Below are positions 44,566-56,745 of a stretch of DNA of 64,000 bases, piece after piece. Below the pieces are notes generated by a model, which saw only the letters and a program-made list of their open reading frames with translations, had not been told where the DNA came from and made no database searches. The DNA comes from Carettochelys insculpta (taxonomy: Eukaryota; Chordata; Testudines; Carettochelyidae). The first letter of the stretch is position 1. Each line of letters begins with the position of its first letter. The translations under genes and the position numbers were made by a program. The stretch is taken from contig NC_134141.1 in the NCBI RefSeq assembly GCF_033958435.1, positions 101,411,001 through 101,475,000 of the forward strand, written 5' to 3'.

Positions 44566-47500
44566 CAATTTTTTTGTTCTGTGGTTGGATAGCCCAGTCC
44601 AATATGGATCTGGACTATTTGCAGGTCCCTAGGTACAGGGATTTGACAAATGAATAATTATTTCCCTGATTCATGTAAAAAAGGCAAGAGCTCAATTCTG
44701 CAAGGTGCAAAACTGAAGAAGTCTCAAGGAAGTCAACTGAGGTTCAGCAAAATTAAATTTGGCTTAGTAATGTCCACATCATAACTTCATATTTCCTAGG
44801 TTACTTTAAATGACCTTGGCCACATTAGAAGAATGCAAAGCCAATGCCCCACAAGTTAAGAAGTGCTGCCTGTCTGGCCTTCCCTGGATGATGGTCAGCA
44901 TTTCTCAGAGCCTATATCCTGGTGGCACTGAGGAAAAAGGGAGCTCTAACCCATGCTTCACTCAGCCCCCAGACTTGGGGCCCTGACAAACACATGGGAA
45001 AAATAAACATGGCTTTGCAGAAGGCATGGACTTCTCCAACCCAAGGTTCTGTCCAAAGTCCTGTTGACCACTTGGTCTGCTGCAGAGACTGCAGCTAGGC
45101 TGGCATCAGGGATGCAAGCACACAGGATTGTGCTGTCAGACTGGTTGTCTTGCCCAGCGAAGCCTGGAACCCCCAAAAGGTGAAAGTTCTCCCCACTGCC
45201 ACCCCTTAAATCAACAAATTAGGAATAACAGTTGTTAGTGGTAGGAATACTGCTGTTTGTGCAGGGGAAATGAGTGGCATAATTAGTGCATAGCAGGGAC
45301 TATGACTACAATGAATATATATAGAATCTACTACTCGGTGGTTTGATCTACTCCCTGGGTCAGACCTGAATCCACTCACCATGGTGCTGGCATTGGCAAT
45401 GCTAGTGTGGTGCTAAAACCAGCTGGAACTATTGATCTATCCGCAGGTCTTATATTTTCACCCGGAAGCAGGAGGAGTGCCTTCTATGCAAACATTAACA
45501 GCAGCAAATTCCCTAGTGGGCTTTCTAGAGTCCCTGGGACATTTTCCCTTTCAGGAGGAAATTCAGCTTGGGAAGATCACTGAGATTTTATTAAATATTT
45601 TGCTTTAGGTCACACTCTTTCTATATTCCTGTTAGGGTAGAAGGGGTGGCAGTGTTGTGTCACTTGTGAGAGGGAAAGGCTTTTTTTGAAGAGGAAAGTT
45701 ATCCAGCATTGGATTCACCCAACCTCCTCTGGAAATTTCTCTCACAGCTGGATCCCACTGACCAAGAATGCTCTTTCCCCTCTCCTGTGCTTTGCTCCCT
45801 GCTTTGTCCCAGAGTAGTGCAGCTTCTACAGTGGTTGTCACATAAATATGCAGTCTAATTATGTGCCAGAGCTTTGAACCTTAATCCAAATTTGCCCTGA
45901 AGATTTGGATCAAAGCCTTAAATGGCCTTGAGAAAAGGACTGGGATTCAGCAAAACAACATGAGCGCTGGGCTGATGTACAATGTCCATGGCAGCTCGAG
46001 GCTAATATAAGGCAGACAAACACATTCCGTACAAGCTGGAACGTGTGCGTTGTCTGAATAGTGAACTATAGCAATCCATCCTGGAAAGGATAAGTTCATG
46101 GATCACTGCAACCAGGTCCTTGTCCAAGAGGAAGGGATGAAGTTTTTTAGCAACCTGAGGGCTAAAGAAAGCAATTTTAAGACACTGATGCTAATCTGGA
46201 CATTCAAGCATAGGGGGGAGTTTAACAGGTTCCTGAGGCTTCATACTACTTTGATTAATGTGACATATACACTTCAGAGGAAAGGCTTAGCTAGTTCCTC
46301 AGAGCACCTCTCCTTTTTAATCAGCGTTGCTTTGGCATTAGAAGGGTTCCACTTATACCAGCTGTTCTTCATTCAAGAGCTGATTTCTTGCAGGGAATCT
46401 GACATCCTAGCAGAGGATGGTTGTTCTGGTTGCAAATGATGCAAGAGAGGAGATTGTCCTCATCACGTTAGCAGCAGCTGAGCTCATGGTCTCTCATGTT
46501 TTCTCCCACCTCTAGATATGGAAGAGAAGAGGGGCAAGTAGGGAGCCCTGTGGAACCCCATCAACTAGTTCCCCTGCATGCGCTGAGTTCTGCATGCAGC
46601 TATGAACTACTCTGAGGTCTGCTGAAAGTGGAAGGAGGGAAAAGTGGAAGAATCATAGAGGGATAGAAGAACTGAAGTGGCTCCCAGCCATTTTTGAAAG
46701 TGTTCGTCCACCAGCAAAGCACCCTGAGTGACAAATACAGTTAATAATTGCGAAAGTTAAGAAAATGGGTTGTCTCAGTAATCAAACAAAAACAGAAGAG
46801 CAATATCTTGGTGCAGTGTAGACTCTAGGACACCATGAAGTTAACTGTGGAATAAACTTAAGTGCCTGAGACGAGCTTATCTGACAGTTCAGTGAAGAAT
46901 ATGCATAAAATGTCAACGGTACTACCGCCTAGTGTGAACCAGACAAATAGCAGAAAACAATTCTTTTTGTATCACTCCTCCCACAAAGAACATTTGAGGT
47001 TATTAGCAGTGCTTTTTTTGTGCTGGTACTGAAAGGCCACAAAATGTCCAATTGTAGTATGTGCGGTTTACCTGCTTTGTACTTAGATGCATTATGGTGA
47101 TGGACATTATATAGTTACAGGCAACCAAATACGACCTGTAAAACAATTAGGCGGCCAGATCCTCTTCTTGGGTAAATCGAAGCTCCATTGAAGGTTACCC
47201 ATAAGAAAATAAATGGGTGGGTGGGGGCTTGATGCAGTTTTCCAGGTGCTAGTAGCGAGTGGATTGAACGATCTATGAAAACTTCCCATCACCACAAGTG
47301 CCCAATGTTCATAAGTTACAATCTCCCTTAAGATTTCAATAATTCACAATCAACATTGGTGTGTAGAAATAAACAATGTACACTATATTTGCCTCCCTGA
47401 GTTAAACCTTCTTGGAAAAATCCTGCCCAGAGCAAATGCGTTTATCATGTACATAAAACAAAATACAAACTACTCTCCCCTCACCCCTGCAAAAAAGAAT

Positions 47501-48992
47501 TGCTGAAGTTCTGATGTGCTTGCAGCTGTACAAGATGAAAACAATGAAGATATTTTGAAGCATGATCATAACCAGTGACTTACTAATAACAATTGGCTCA
47601 CATAAATGTGTGCCAATTCTCAGTTTAAAAAGTTCCATGATTTCTGAAAAAAATGCCAAATCTGGAACACGTTTCAAAGTTATCTTATAACAAGATTACA
47701 TAGACTTTTGTATAAGCACGACCAGAATTTTTTCCAGTCGTACTTGGTAGGAAAAACAAATTTAAGGAATTAAGAGATTTTTCCTCTAACCACCTCCCCA
47801 CCCTGTGTTTTTTGGTTTTTGTTTTTGGTTTGTTTTTAAGAAATTGCACATGAAAGGATTGTTTCTAAGGAAGGAGAGGTGAGTATATACCTTTGAAGAT
47901 TCAGATACTTTTGATTCTAACTGCATTGCCCAACTATCAAACATACTTGCTGGAGCCCCTAGAACTGATCTGAGGGAGTAAAATTGTGTCATTAAAGCCT
48001 CATCATCATTTCCTGTAAGTTTTACTTCTAGGAGGTTTCAGATTTTATATGTTAGAGAAGTAAATATTGATTTGGTGACAAAGCAGTGCCACTGCAAGGA
48101 TAACAGTCTTATATGTACTTGCCAGAACTCCAGACCTTAAACCCCTTTTTATTGTTTCTAGATGGAATAGGAATATGAATCTCCTATATAAAGGAATACC
48201 CAGATAAACAGAGGCACATAGCCTCAAATGTAGTCTAGGAGAAAAGATGGGATTCAAGATTCCCAAATAAATAATTTTATTGTGGTACGTGGAGTATACT
48301 GTGTTATAAAGCTCCATTTCCCCCTCCTGTACATCTGTGCAACATTCCCTGGATTAATAAACTGAATTTTATAATGCTATTAACAGGCTACTGCAACTGC
48401 ACTGATCTTCAAGTTTATGTGGCCATGTAAAAAAGCCGCCACAGAATTTCTACCAGAGCATCGTGAAATTCATTGACTCTGCTTGGGTATTTAGGTCCAG
48501 CTTGCCATGGAACATGCAGGGCTTTGGGACTGAGATTCATAAATTCAGTGATTATTTAAGTTAAACTTACAGGAAGTCTATATAGTGATGACTTTGTCTT
48601 AGTAACACATAATACTTCCTCTAAGATACAGTATCCTATTTGCTTCGTAATAGGGAGTGTTCAGATGTGATAGACAGTTATTGTCCAGATGTGATAGAAA
48701 TCTCAGTCCTTAGCCACAACTGCATGTAAGCTTATTCACTGCTTTCCTTTCAATCTTCTCTCTGTCATTTTCTGACCCATTTCCCTGGTTTAAAAATATT
48801 TTTTAGATTCCAATTACCCCAGCCTTCGGTCTCTGCTATGTTGTGACCAACTTGAGAAATAAAGACGCCTTGTCTAGCTTATCACAAGATAATAAAAGCA
48901 TGAAAGCCAGGTTCAGATACAAGGTCTGATGCAGGAAAAGCTGAAAATACACACTGGTCTGATACAGAAGTGCAGAGGAATAAACAACAGTA
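44566..48992. other. no recognised feature
   Basis: About 4.4 kb of mixed AT-rich sequence. Chance ORFs only (for instance 46098-46439). No RNA gene, tandem repeat or transposon ends were found. Confidence 0.4.
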
Positions 48993-49200
48993 AGGGTACA
49001 TCTACGCTTACCAGAAGATGGACCCAGCCTAGTAGGGATGTGCTAAATTGAATCATAAGGGCTCAACAGTCGACCTTGGTACACCTCTGTAAGGCTGGCC
49101 TGATAAATCAATCATAGATACATCGATTCCAGCTACACAATTGTCATAGCTGGAACTGCATATCTAGGACTGACTTGCAGATCTAGTGTAGCTCTGCCCT
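48993..49200. mobile_element. short MITE
   Basis: The left end AGGGTACATCTACGC and the right end (reverse complement AGGGCAGAGCTACAC) are terminal inverted repeats of about 15 bp. 208 bp, no coding sequence. AGTAA on both sides (48989-48993 and 49202-49206) could be a duplication, but it overlaps the proposed end by one base. Confidence 0.55.
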
Positions 49201-49889
49201 GAGTAACAATAAGAAGCAATGAAATACTTGAGGCTGAGTGTCAGATAAGCATTTGTATCCATTACAAACACAGTATGGTGGTAAGTCACACCAAGATATT
49301 AATAGCTTCTTCTATATGTCAGTTTCATTCTTACATTATTCTAAAAATGGCAGAACAGACAACCTATGCTGAATTTTAGTATTGGCCTAGAAGGAAATCT
49401 CGGAATCTATCTTCCATAAGGAGTAGAGGCATTGTTTGTTAGAAGTTGGTAACAGCTTTTTCTAACCCTTGCAACAACTGATTGTAAAACCTTAAACTTG
49501 CAACCAACATCACCAGAATTGATTTGCCTTACCATTGTGCATGGGCACTAGTTAGTAAAAACTCAAAGTGCTTGATATGAGGCCCTTTCTATCTATTAAG
49601 AACAGAGGTGGTGAAAAGAGTCTTCCATTCACCCTCGTCTCAAGTCCGTGGGGACTGATCAGTTGCAGTGCCCATGCTTGGGGGCGTAAAGGACTGCTCC
49701 TCCCAGTGGTGCAAGTCATCCCAGGATGGGAAGGGAAAGGGAGGCGTGAAAATGGCCAGTCTCACTGCCTTCTACAATGACCAACGACCCTATCTGGGTA
49801 TTTAGAGAGGAGACTCTCACCCTGGCCATTCCAAGAAATGATGCAATCAGGGAATAGGTGCAGTGGCCTCCTAATGCCCCTGCGGGTGT
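49201..49889. other. no recognised feature
   Basis: Unique-looking sequence before the CR1. Its 3' edge with the CR1 is not sharply defined. Confidence 0.4.
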
Positions 49890-49914
49890 TAGCTAGTCCA
49901 AGAAATGGGACAAA

Positions 49915-50802
49915 GTGTATCCTCTTACACAAGGCTCCATAGATAGGGATTCCCTAGAAGTTAGTCAGATAGGGAACGTGGGAAATAATATATGGGCAAG
50001 ATCAGATGTGAAAAAATCGCATATAAAAAATTCCAAGGCGTCTGTGAAAGGCAGACATATAAATAGTGGTAGTTTTTTAAAGTGCTTTTACACAAATGCT
50101 AGGAGTCTGTCTAATAAGATGGGTGAACTGGAGTACCTCATATCAAAGGAGGAAGTTGACATAATAGGCATCACAGAAACATGGTGGAATGAGGACAATC
50201 AGTGGGACACGATCATACCGGGATATAAATTATATCGGAAAGATAGAACAGGTCATGAGGGTGGCGGAGTGGTACTATATGTGAAGGATAATATAGAATC
50301 AAATGAAACAAAAATCCTAAAGGAATCAAAATGTTCCATAGAATTATTATGGATAACAATTCATTCCTCTAATATGAATATGGCATTAGGAATATATTAC
50401 CGACCACCTAACCAGGACAGTGATAGTGATGCTGAAATGTTAAGGGAGATTAGAGAGGCTATCAAAATAAAAAACACAGTAATAATAGGAGATTTCAATT
50501 ATCCCCATATTGATAGGGTACATGTCACCTCAGGATGGGATTCAGAGATTAAATTTCTTGATGCCTTAAATGACTGCTTCTTGGAGCAGCTAGTACAGGA
50601 ACCCACAAGGGGAGAGTCAATTCTCGATCTAGTCCTGACTGGAACGCAGGATCTGGTCCAAGAGGTAACTGTTACTGGACCGCTTGGAAATAGTGACCAC
50701 AATATAATAACTTTTAATATTCCTGTGTTGGGAAGAACACCGCAGTGGTCGAACACTCTGGCATTTAATTTCAAAAAGGGGAATTACACTAAAGGAAGCT
50801 AG
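49915..50802 (+). pseudogene. CR1 ORF2, apurinic-type endonuclease domain
   Basis: This domain nicks target DNA to start target-primed reverse transcription. Counting from the first codon of the open frame (a GTG, since the true start lies upstream), YTNARS has N61, ITETWW has the metal-binding E88, GIYYRPP is at 159-165, IIGDFN has D193 and N195, and LGNSDHN has the catalytic S260, D261, H262. All the usual catalytic residues are present. The frame ends at 50802 because of a shift of one base near 50790-50800; the next frame continues KLVKQKLKGRV without a gap. Confidence 0.9.
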
Positions 50803-52211
50803 TTAAACAGAAACTAAAAGGTAGAGTAACTAAACTAAAATCCCTGGAAGCTGCATGGAAACTGTTTAAAGACACCATACTAAAGGCCCAACTTAAATGT
50901 ATACCCCAAATGAAAAAACACAGTAAGAGACCTAACAAAAAACCACCATGGTTTAACAGCCATGTTAAAAAGGCAGTGAGAGAGAAAAGGGCAGCTTTTA
51001 AAAAGTGGAAGTCAAATCCTAGTGAGGAAAATAGAAAGGAACATAAACACTCCCAAATTAAGTGTCATAATGTAGTAAGAAAAGCCAAAAAAGATTTTGA
51101 GGAACAGCTAGCCAAAAATTCAAAATATGATAGTAAAATGTTTTTTAAATACATGAGAAGCAGGAAGCCCGCTAAAAAAGCAGTGGGGCCCTTGGACGAT
51201 AAAGATATAAAAGGAGCGATCAAGGAAGACAGTGCCATTGCGGAGCGATTAAATGATTTCTTTGCTTCAGTCTTCACGGCTGAGGATGTTACAGAGGTTC
51301 CTAAATCTGAGCCAGCCTTTTTAGGTGACAAATCTGAGGAACTCTCCCAAATTGAAGTGATATTAGAGGAGGTTTTGGAGTTAATTGATAAGATGAATAG
51401 TAACAAGTCTCCAGGACCAGACGGTATTCACCCAAGGGTTCTGAAAGAACTGAAATGTGAAATTGTGGAGTTATTAACAGTGGTTTGTAACCTATCCTTT
51501 AAATCCGCTTTGGTACCCAATGACTGGAAGATGGCCAATATAACGCCAATATTTAAAAAAGGCTCTAGAGGAGACCCTGGCAATTATAGACCGATAAGTC
51601 TAACATCAGTACCAGGCAAATTAGTAGAAACAATAATAAAGAATAAAATTGCAAGGCACGTAGAAGAGCACGAATTGTTGAGCAAAAGTCAGCATGGTTT
51701 CTGCAGAGGGAAGTCGTGTCTAACTAATCTATTAGAATTCTTTGAAGGGGTTAATAAACATGCGGACAAGGGGCACCCAGTGGACATAATATACCTAGAT
51801 TTCCAGAAAGCCTTTGACACAGTCCCACACCAAAGGCTTTTATGTAAATTAGGCGGTCATGGGATAGGAGGAAAGATCCTTTCATGGATTGGGAATTGGT
51901 TAAAAGACAGAAAACAAAGGGTTGGAATAAATGGTAAATTTTCACAATGGAGGGGCGTAACTAGTGGTGTTCCCCAGGGCTCAGTCCTGGGACCGATCCT
52001 GTTCAACTTGTTCATCAATGATCTAGAAAATGAGGTAAGCAGTGAGGTGGCAAAGTTTGCAGATGACATCAAGTTGTTCAGGACAGTCAAAACCAAAAGG
52101 GATTGTGAAGAACTACAAAAAGATCTCAGCACACTGAGTGATTGGGCAGCAAAATGGCAAATGAAATTTGATGTGGGTAAGTGTAAGGTAATGCACATTG
52201 GAAAAAAATAA
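50796..52211 (+). pseudogene. CR1 ORF2, reverse transcriptase domain
   Basis: Open from 50796; the first ATG at 50910 is internal, not a real start. Residues counted from that ATG: SPGPDG at 167-172, NYRPISLTSVPGK at 225-237, QHGFCRGKS at 261-269, motif A YLDFQKAFD at 295-303 (catalytic D297), motif B PQGSVLGP at 355-362, motif C FADD at 383-386. All are intact. The frame ends early where a run of seven A (52201-52207) adds one base after VMHIGK; the following frame resumes with [10 protein letters not shown]. Slippage in that A run is the simplest cause. Confidence 0.9.
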
Positions 52212-52877
52212 CCCAAATTACACGTACAACATGATGGGGTCAAATTTAGCTACGACAGATCAGGAAAGGGATCTTGGAGTTATAGTGGATAGTTCTCTGA
52301 AGACATCCATGCAGTGTGCAGCAGCAGTTAGTAAAGCAAATAGGATGTTAGGAATTATTGAAAAAGGGATAGTTAATAAGACAAACGATATCATACTTCC
52401 CCTATATAAAACTATGGTACGCCCACATCTTGAGTACTGTGTGCAGATGTGGTCTCCTCACCTCAAAAAAGATATATTGGCATTAGAAAAGGTTCAGAAA
52501 AGGGCGACTAAGATGATTAGGGGTTTGGAAGGGGTCCCATATAGGGAGAGGCTAGAGAGACTGGGACTTTTCAGTCTGGAAAAGAGGCGATTGAGGGGCG
52601 ATATGATAGAGGTATATAAAATCATGAATGGTGCGGAGAAAGTGAATATAGAAAAATTATTTTCCTTTTCCCATAATACAAGAACTAGGGGACACCAAAT
52701 GAAATTGATGGGTAGTAGGTTCAAAACTAACAAAAGGAAATTTTTCTTCACACAGCGCACAGTCAACCTGTGGAACTCTTTGCCGGAGGAGGCTGTGAAG
52801 GCCAGGACTCTATTAGGGTTTAAAAAATAGCTCGATAAATTTTTTCAGGTTAGGTCCATAAATGGCTATTAGCCAGG
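52198..52877 (+). pseudogene. CR1 ORF2, C-terminal region
   Basis: Continues the protein after the A-run frameshift: [73 protein letters not shown], and [21 protein letters not shown], then TAG at 52828-52830. In the 30.7-kb copy the same codon is GAG and the protein runs 15 residues further, so this stop is a single-base change (G to T) that removes only the last few residues. The natural stop would be near 52869. Confidence 0.85.
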
Positions 52878-53062
52878 GGTAAAGTATGGTGCCCTAGCCT
52901 TCAGTACAAGGGCAGGAGATGGATGGCAGGAGATAAATCACTTGATCATTGTCTTCTGTTTTCCTTCTCTGGGGCACCTGGCATTGGCCACTGTCCTCAG
53001 ACGGGATACTGGGCTGGATGGACCTTTGGTCGGACCCAGTATGGCCATTCTTGTGTTCTTAT

Positions 53063-54902
53063 GTTGTCTGAAGGGCTGCAGACAGAAATGCTGAGCACCT
53101 GGAAATGGTGTGTGTGGGAGCATGGCTCCAGACCCTCACAGAAGGTGAGGTGTCTTGGGTGGGCCCACCCCCATAGTGCTTCGAGGGTGCTCAGACCACA
53201 TGACTAGGGGCTATAGTGGAAATTTAAAGGGTCCAGAGCTCCAACTACTTCTGCTGTAGCTGGGAGCTTTGGCCTTTTAACTTGCGGGGTGCTGGGGTGA
53301 TGCCCTCTTTGCTCCCACCCAAGTCAGTGGCCCTGTGCTCCCCAGATCTTTTAAAACCTGGCTAGGGAGTTCTGGTGACAACTAGCAAATAATTCTAGAC
53401 TGTGGCATATATGTCCAATATTGCCATTTGTTATCAAGCCATCAGCAATGCAAAGTCCTAGAGAGAAACCCCTGCTTTTTAGGGTCTCTTTTCTCATCTT
53501 TTATTTTTTCTCTTCAAATAAAAAAATCCACGAAAAACCCACCCAAAAGGAGTGTTAAAGTTGTAAACACCCCACACTCAAGAAATATCAATTCCCAAGC
53601 CTAGTGTTAACTCTGCCCCTCATTCATAAGTACTCCAATGCAGTCTTTTAAGGTCAGTCATATACATTTTCCTGGCAAAGGGAGGCTGACAACCATTTCT
53701 GGCTTGTATCATCTCTGGTCTCTTGTCATAACCCTTGTGTTACTATTATTCTTACTTTTTCCATTGCTGTTCTGATTGGATGCCACATGTATTTTCATCT
53801 GTCTTAACCCTACAAGTAATTTTAGACTTCTAGATACATTTATCTCCTTAATTTTCCATGCTAAAACTTTACTAAGCACCTTACAGATAATTTGATTTGA
53901 GCTGTTATTAATGTAATAGGTGAAGTTGGGGCAAAAGCAGCAACTTTAGAGGGCTTGTTTTTCTGAGGCTTTAACAATGAAAATAGATATCGTATAGGAG
54001 AAGGCAGAGGGGCTTTCTGCATGTTAGCTGAAGACAGGTTATTTAGGGGTTACAGAGCTCATGAGGGACAAATTATTTTAAAATAAAAATGGTCAGGGTT
54101 GTAATGAATTGGGAGGCAATGGAGCCCCATCTATCCATTTTTCAATCCACAGCATTCAGCTTTTCCCCCAGGGGAATAGCCTGTGCACCATAATCCTTCA
54201 ATAAAAATATTTTGCCAAGGATATTTAAACACCATTTTACCATTTACTTTACTGAACATCACAGTGCTATTGCAAAGATGCATTGATCATGAAGCCCAAT
54301 TATATTAGTCATACTGACTTTTACTCTACTGTCATCCCTCTTATTTGAAAATGGTTGTAATTGTGCTATGAAAGATGTTAAACTAGTGGCTCTTGATATT
54401 TTAAATCAGATAGAATCATTCAGCAGCTGACATGTCTTTATTACCACTTTGAAATATTTCTCTTTTGTGTCACTAAAGTAGGAAGCATTTTCTATTTGTG
54501 ATGGTCAGTCAACTGTTAATGGTCTGCAGTTGGCTCTTTTGAACAGATATTTCCTCTGTATGTATTTATCTTTTCTGAATTTCATTCATTGTGTATCATA
54601 TTACAGATTTTATCAAGGTAGGGATTTCTTCATTTTCCATCTTAATGTGATGGCCAAGGAAACCCCATAATACCAAAAAAAGTGAGTGGTTAGCCTTGCA
54701 GTTAATAAAGTAGGAAGAAATCAAAATCCAGAGCTGCAGGATTAAAGGTATTTCACTTTTAGTGTGTAGTATGTAAATGATTTCACTGGAAAGCTAAAAA
54801 AAGTTAATGCTCTTTAACATCTAACAGATTCACTGGCAACTTTCATAGCCAGAAAAATGGTCAAAAGCTATGTTATCCATCATCCTTCTGTAGCTGAGTA
54901 GC
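53063..54902. other. no recognised feature
   Basis: AT-rich sequence without coding, RNA or transposon evidence. Confidence 0.45.
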
Positions 54903-54915
54903 ATTAAATACATAG

Positions 54916-55099
54916 TATCAGAGGGGTACCCATATTAGTCTGTATCCACAAAATCAGTGATAAGTCCAGTGGCACCTTATAGATTAACACATTTTTGGAG
55001 CATAAGCTTTCATGGACAAAGACCCACTTCACATTCAATGCATCTGATGAAATGGATCTTTGCCCATGAAAACTTATGATCCAACATATCTGTTAGTTT
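54916..55099. mobile_element. PLE tail-only insertion, family B, inverted pair with 13-bp TSD
   Basis: ATTAAATACATAG occurs perfectly at 54903-54915 and 55100-55112. The 184-bp insert is a minus-strand tail (54916 to about 55035) joined to a plus-strand tail (55040-55099). The join falls at the self-complementary ATGCAT, which is part of helix I of the hammerhead-like motif. The plus half is cut off after the AACATATCTGTTAGTTTA word. It contains nothing but tail sequence. Confidence 0.85.
55040..55078 (+). ncRNA. hammerhead-ribozyme-like motif, family B
   Basis: GCAT, then CTGATGA (55044-55050), an extra A, a worn helix II (ATGGA with CCCAT), GAAA, ACT, T, ATG. Core words are complete, but the helix II base is mispaired and stem III is AACT in place of AGCT, so activity is doubtful. 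Confidence 0.6.
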
Positions 55100-55324
55100 A
55101 TTAAATACATAGGGGTTCAACCAGATTTTTCTTAAATACACACTTGTTATCTGTATTACTGTAGCAACTATAGGCCACCAACCAACAATGAGCACTCTGC
55201 AAGGAAAGGATGTCCTCCTCTTGTGTGTTAGCCCAGGCAGACAAAGGGTGGGAAGGTAGGAGGTCAGGCAGCAGGTTGATGCTATACCTGAGTTCCATTC
55301 CTGAGTCTTCCATCCACAGGTTGT

Positions 55325-56420
55325 TAGAATCAGAGGAGTAGCCATGTTAGTCTGTAGCCACAAAAAAACAATAAGTCCTGTGGCACCTTATAGACTAACA
55401 GATATATTGGAGCATAAGTTTTTGTTGGCAAAGACCGCTTCATCAGATGCATGAGTGGGGGGCGGGATTCCAGAGAGGTATTTAAAGAGTGGGGTCCCAG
55501 TAATAGGGAGGGCCAGAGCTGACAAGGTCTTGTCAGCAAATTGGAAATGGCCCATTATCAGTAGTATGTATCAAAAGAGGAGAAAACAAGTCAGATCAGA
55601 CAGGCCCATTGTCAGAGTCTAATGGGGAGATATTAACACCCAGGGCTGAGAAGCTGCTTTTGTAAGGGGCGAGCCACTCCCAGACTCTGTTTAATCCTTG
55701 GTTGATGGAGTCAAATTTGCAAATAAATTGCAGTTCAGAGATTTCTCTCTCCATTTGATTTTTGAAATTTCTTTGCTTTAGGACTGCTACTTTTAAATCT
55801 GTTACTGAGTGTCCAGGGAGATTGAAGTGCTCTTCCACAGGCTTTTGTACATTACCATTTCTGATGTCTGATCTATGTCCATTTATTCTTTTACGTAGAG
55901 ATTGACCAGTTTGGTCAATGTAAATTGTAGTGGGGCATTGCTGGCACATGATGGCATATAGTATATTAGTAGATGTGCAGGTAAAGGAGCCCCTGATGGT
56001 CTGGTTGATGTAAGGTCCTGTGATGATATCACTGGTGTAGATATCTTAAAAGGACAAGCCTTGAGCAGAGTTGGCAGCAAGGTTTGTTGCAGGGATTGGT
56101 TCCAGGTTTAGAGTTTCTGTGTTGTGATATATAGTTGTTGCCGAGAATTTGTTTAAGGTTGACAGGGTGTCTGTAGGCGAGGACAGACCTGCCTCCCAAG
56201 GTCTGTGAGAGTGAAGGATCATTGTCCAGGATGGGTTGCAGATCACAGATGATGCGTTGGACGGGCCTTAGGTAGGGACTGTACGTGATGGCCAGTGGTT
56301 TTCTATTGTTTTCCTTGTGAGGCCTGTCTTGTAGCAGGTGGCCTCTGGGTACCCATCTAGCTCTGTCAATCTGTTTCCTCACTTCCTTAGGTGGGTATTG
56401 TAGTTTGAGGAAAGCTTGAT
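55325..56420 (-). mobile_element. Penelope-like element, copy C, 3' half
   Basis: Minus-strand order: RT thumb and endonuclease coding (56420 to about 55610), 3' untranslated region, hammerhead-like motif (55412-55450: CTGATGA, extra A, worn helix II, AAAA for GAAA), tail ending with ACTAACATGGCTACTCCTCT near 55330. At the 5' end the element meets an oppositely oriented tail (56424-56550). It is a different PLE family from copies A and D, since its protein and tail differ. Confidence 0.8.
55611..56420 (-). pseudogene. PLE protein C-terminal half with GIY-YIG endonuclease
   Basis: Recognisable blocks: FLKLQYPPKEVRKQIDRAR, PLAITYSPYLRPVQRIICDL (RT C-terminus), CNKPCCQLCSR (Cys linker), GSFTCTSTNILYAIMCQQC, then TIYIDQTGQSLRKRINGHRS of the GIY-YIG fold and EHFNLPGHSVTDLKVAVLKQ. 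In the YIGQT word the Gly is Asp (YIDQT). A stop or frameshift near 56048 breaks the frame. RT motifs A to C are absent by 5' truncation. Confidence 0.8.
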
Positions 56421-56423
56421 AAA

Positions 56424-56550
56424 GGTTTATTGACGTGTGAGCTTTCGGAGGCAAAGACCATGCACGCATCTGACGAAGCGGGTCTTTGCCCACGAAAACT
56501 TATGATCCAATAGATCTGTTCATCTACAGGGTGCCACAGGACTTCTCTCA
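56424..56550 (+). mobile_element. PLE tail in opposite orientation at the 5' end of copy C
   Basis: A short inverted tail piece at about 56424-56462 (minus) is followed by a plus tail with a hammerhead-like motif at 56466-56504: GCAT, CTGACGA, extra A, GCGGG-TCTTTG-CCCAC with one C/A mismatch, GAAA, ACT, T, ATG. It ends CTACAGGGTGCCACAGGACT. Together with copy C this gives inverted tails at both ends of the insertion. Confidence 0.7.
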
Positions 56551-56654
56551 GTTCATTAGACAATACTTCCATATTACATATCAATAGCAGAACTGATCAA
56601 CTGTCAGGTTGTTTGCAATGTGGATTCTATAATATTAAAAGGACAAGATGGATG

Positions 56655-56745
56655 AAGTAGTATTTTTTTTTTTACTAGATCAAGTTCTGTTGGTGGAAGA
56701 GACCAGCTTTTGAAGCACATAGAGCTCTTCTTCAGGTCTGAGAAA
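56655..56745 (-). mobile_element. single PLE tail fragment, family C
   Basis: On the minus strand: GACCTGAAGAAGAGCTCTAT, then CTTCAAAAGCTGGTCTCTTC, CACCAACAGAACTTGATC. The core CTGAAGA (56729-56735) is complete, helix II is partly kept and GAAA is AAAA. No clear TSD. A T-rich run lies at 56661-56672. Confidence 0.6.

Larger units (their letters stand above)
49890..53062 (+). mobile_element. near full-length CR1 LINE (ORF2 plus 3' end)
   Basis: The element carries endonuclease, reverse transcriptase and C-terminal region in order, then a 3' untranslated region with ATGGACCTTTGGTCGGACCC and the octamer-like TTCTTATGTT end. It is 5'-truncated or its 5' region is not recognised: there is no ORF1, and an in-frame stop lies near 49890. 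Only two frameshifts and one premature stop separate it from an open ORF2. The 30.7-kb copy is closely related, so the family was active recently in evolutionary terms. Confidence 0.9.
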
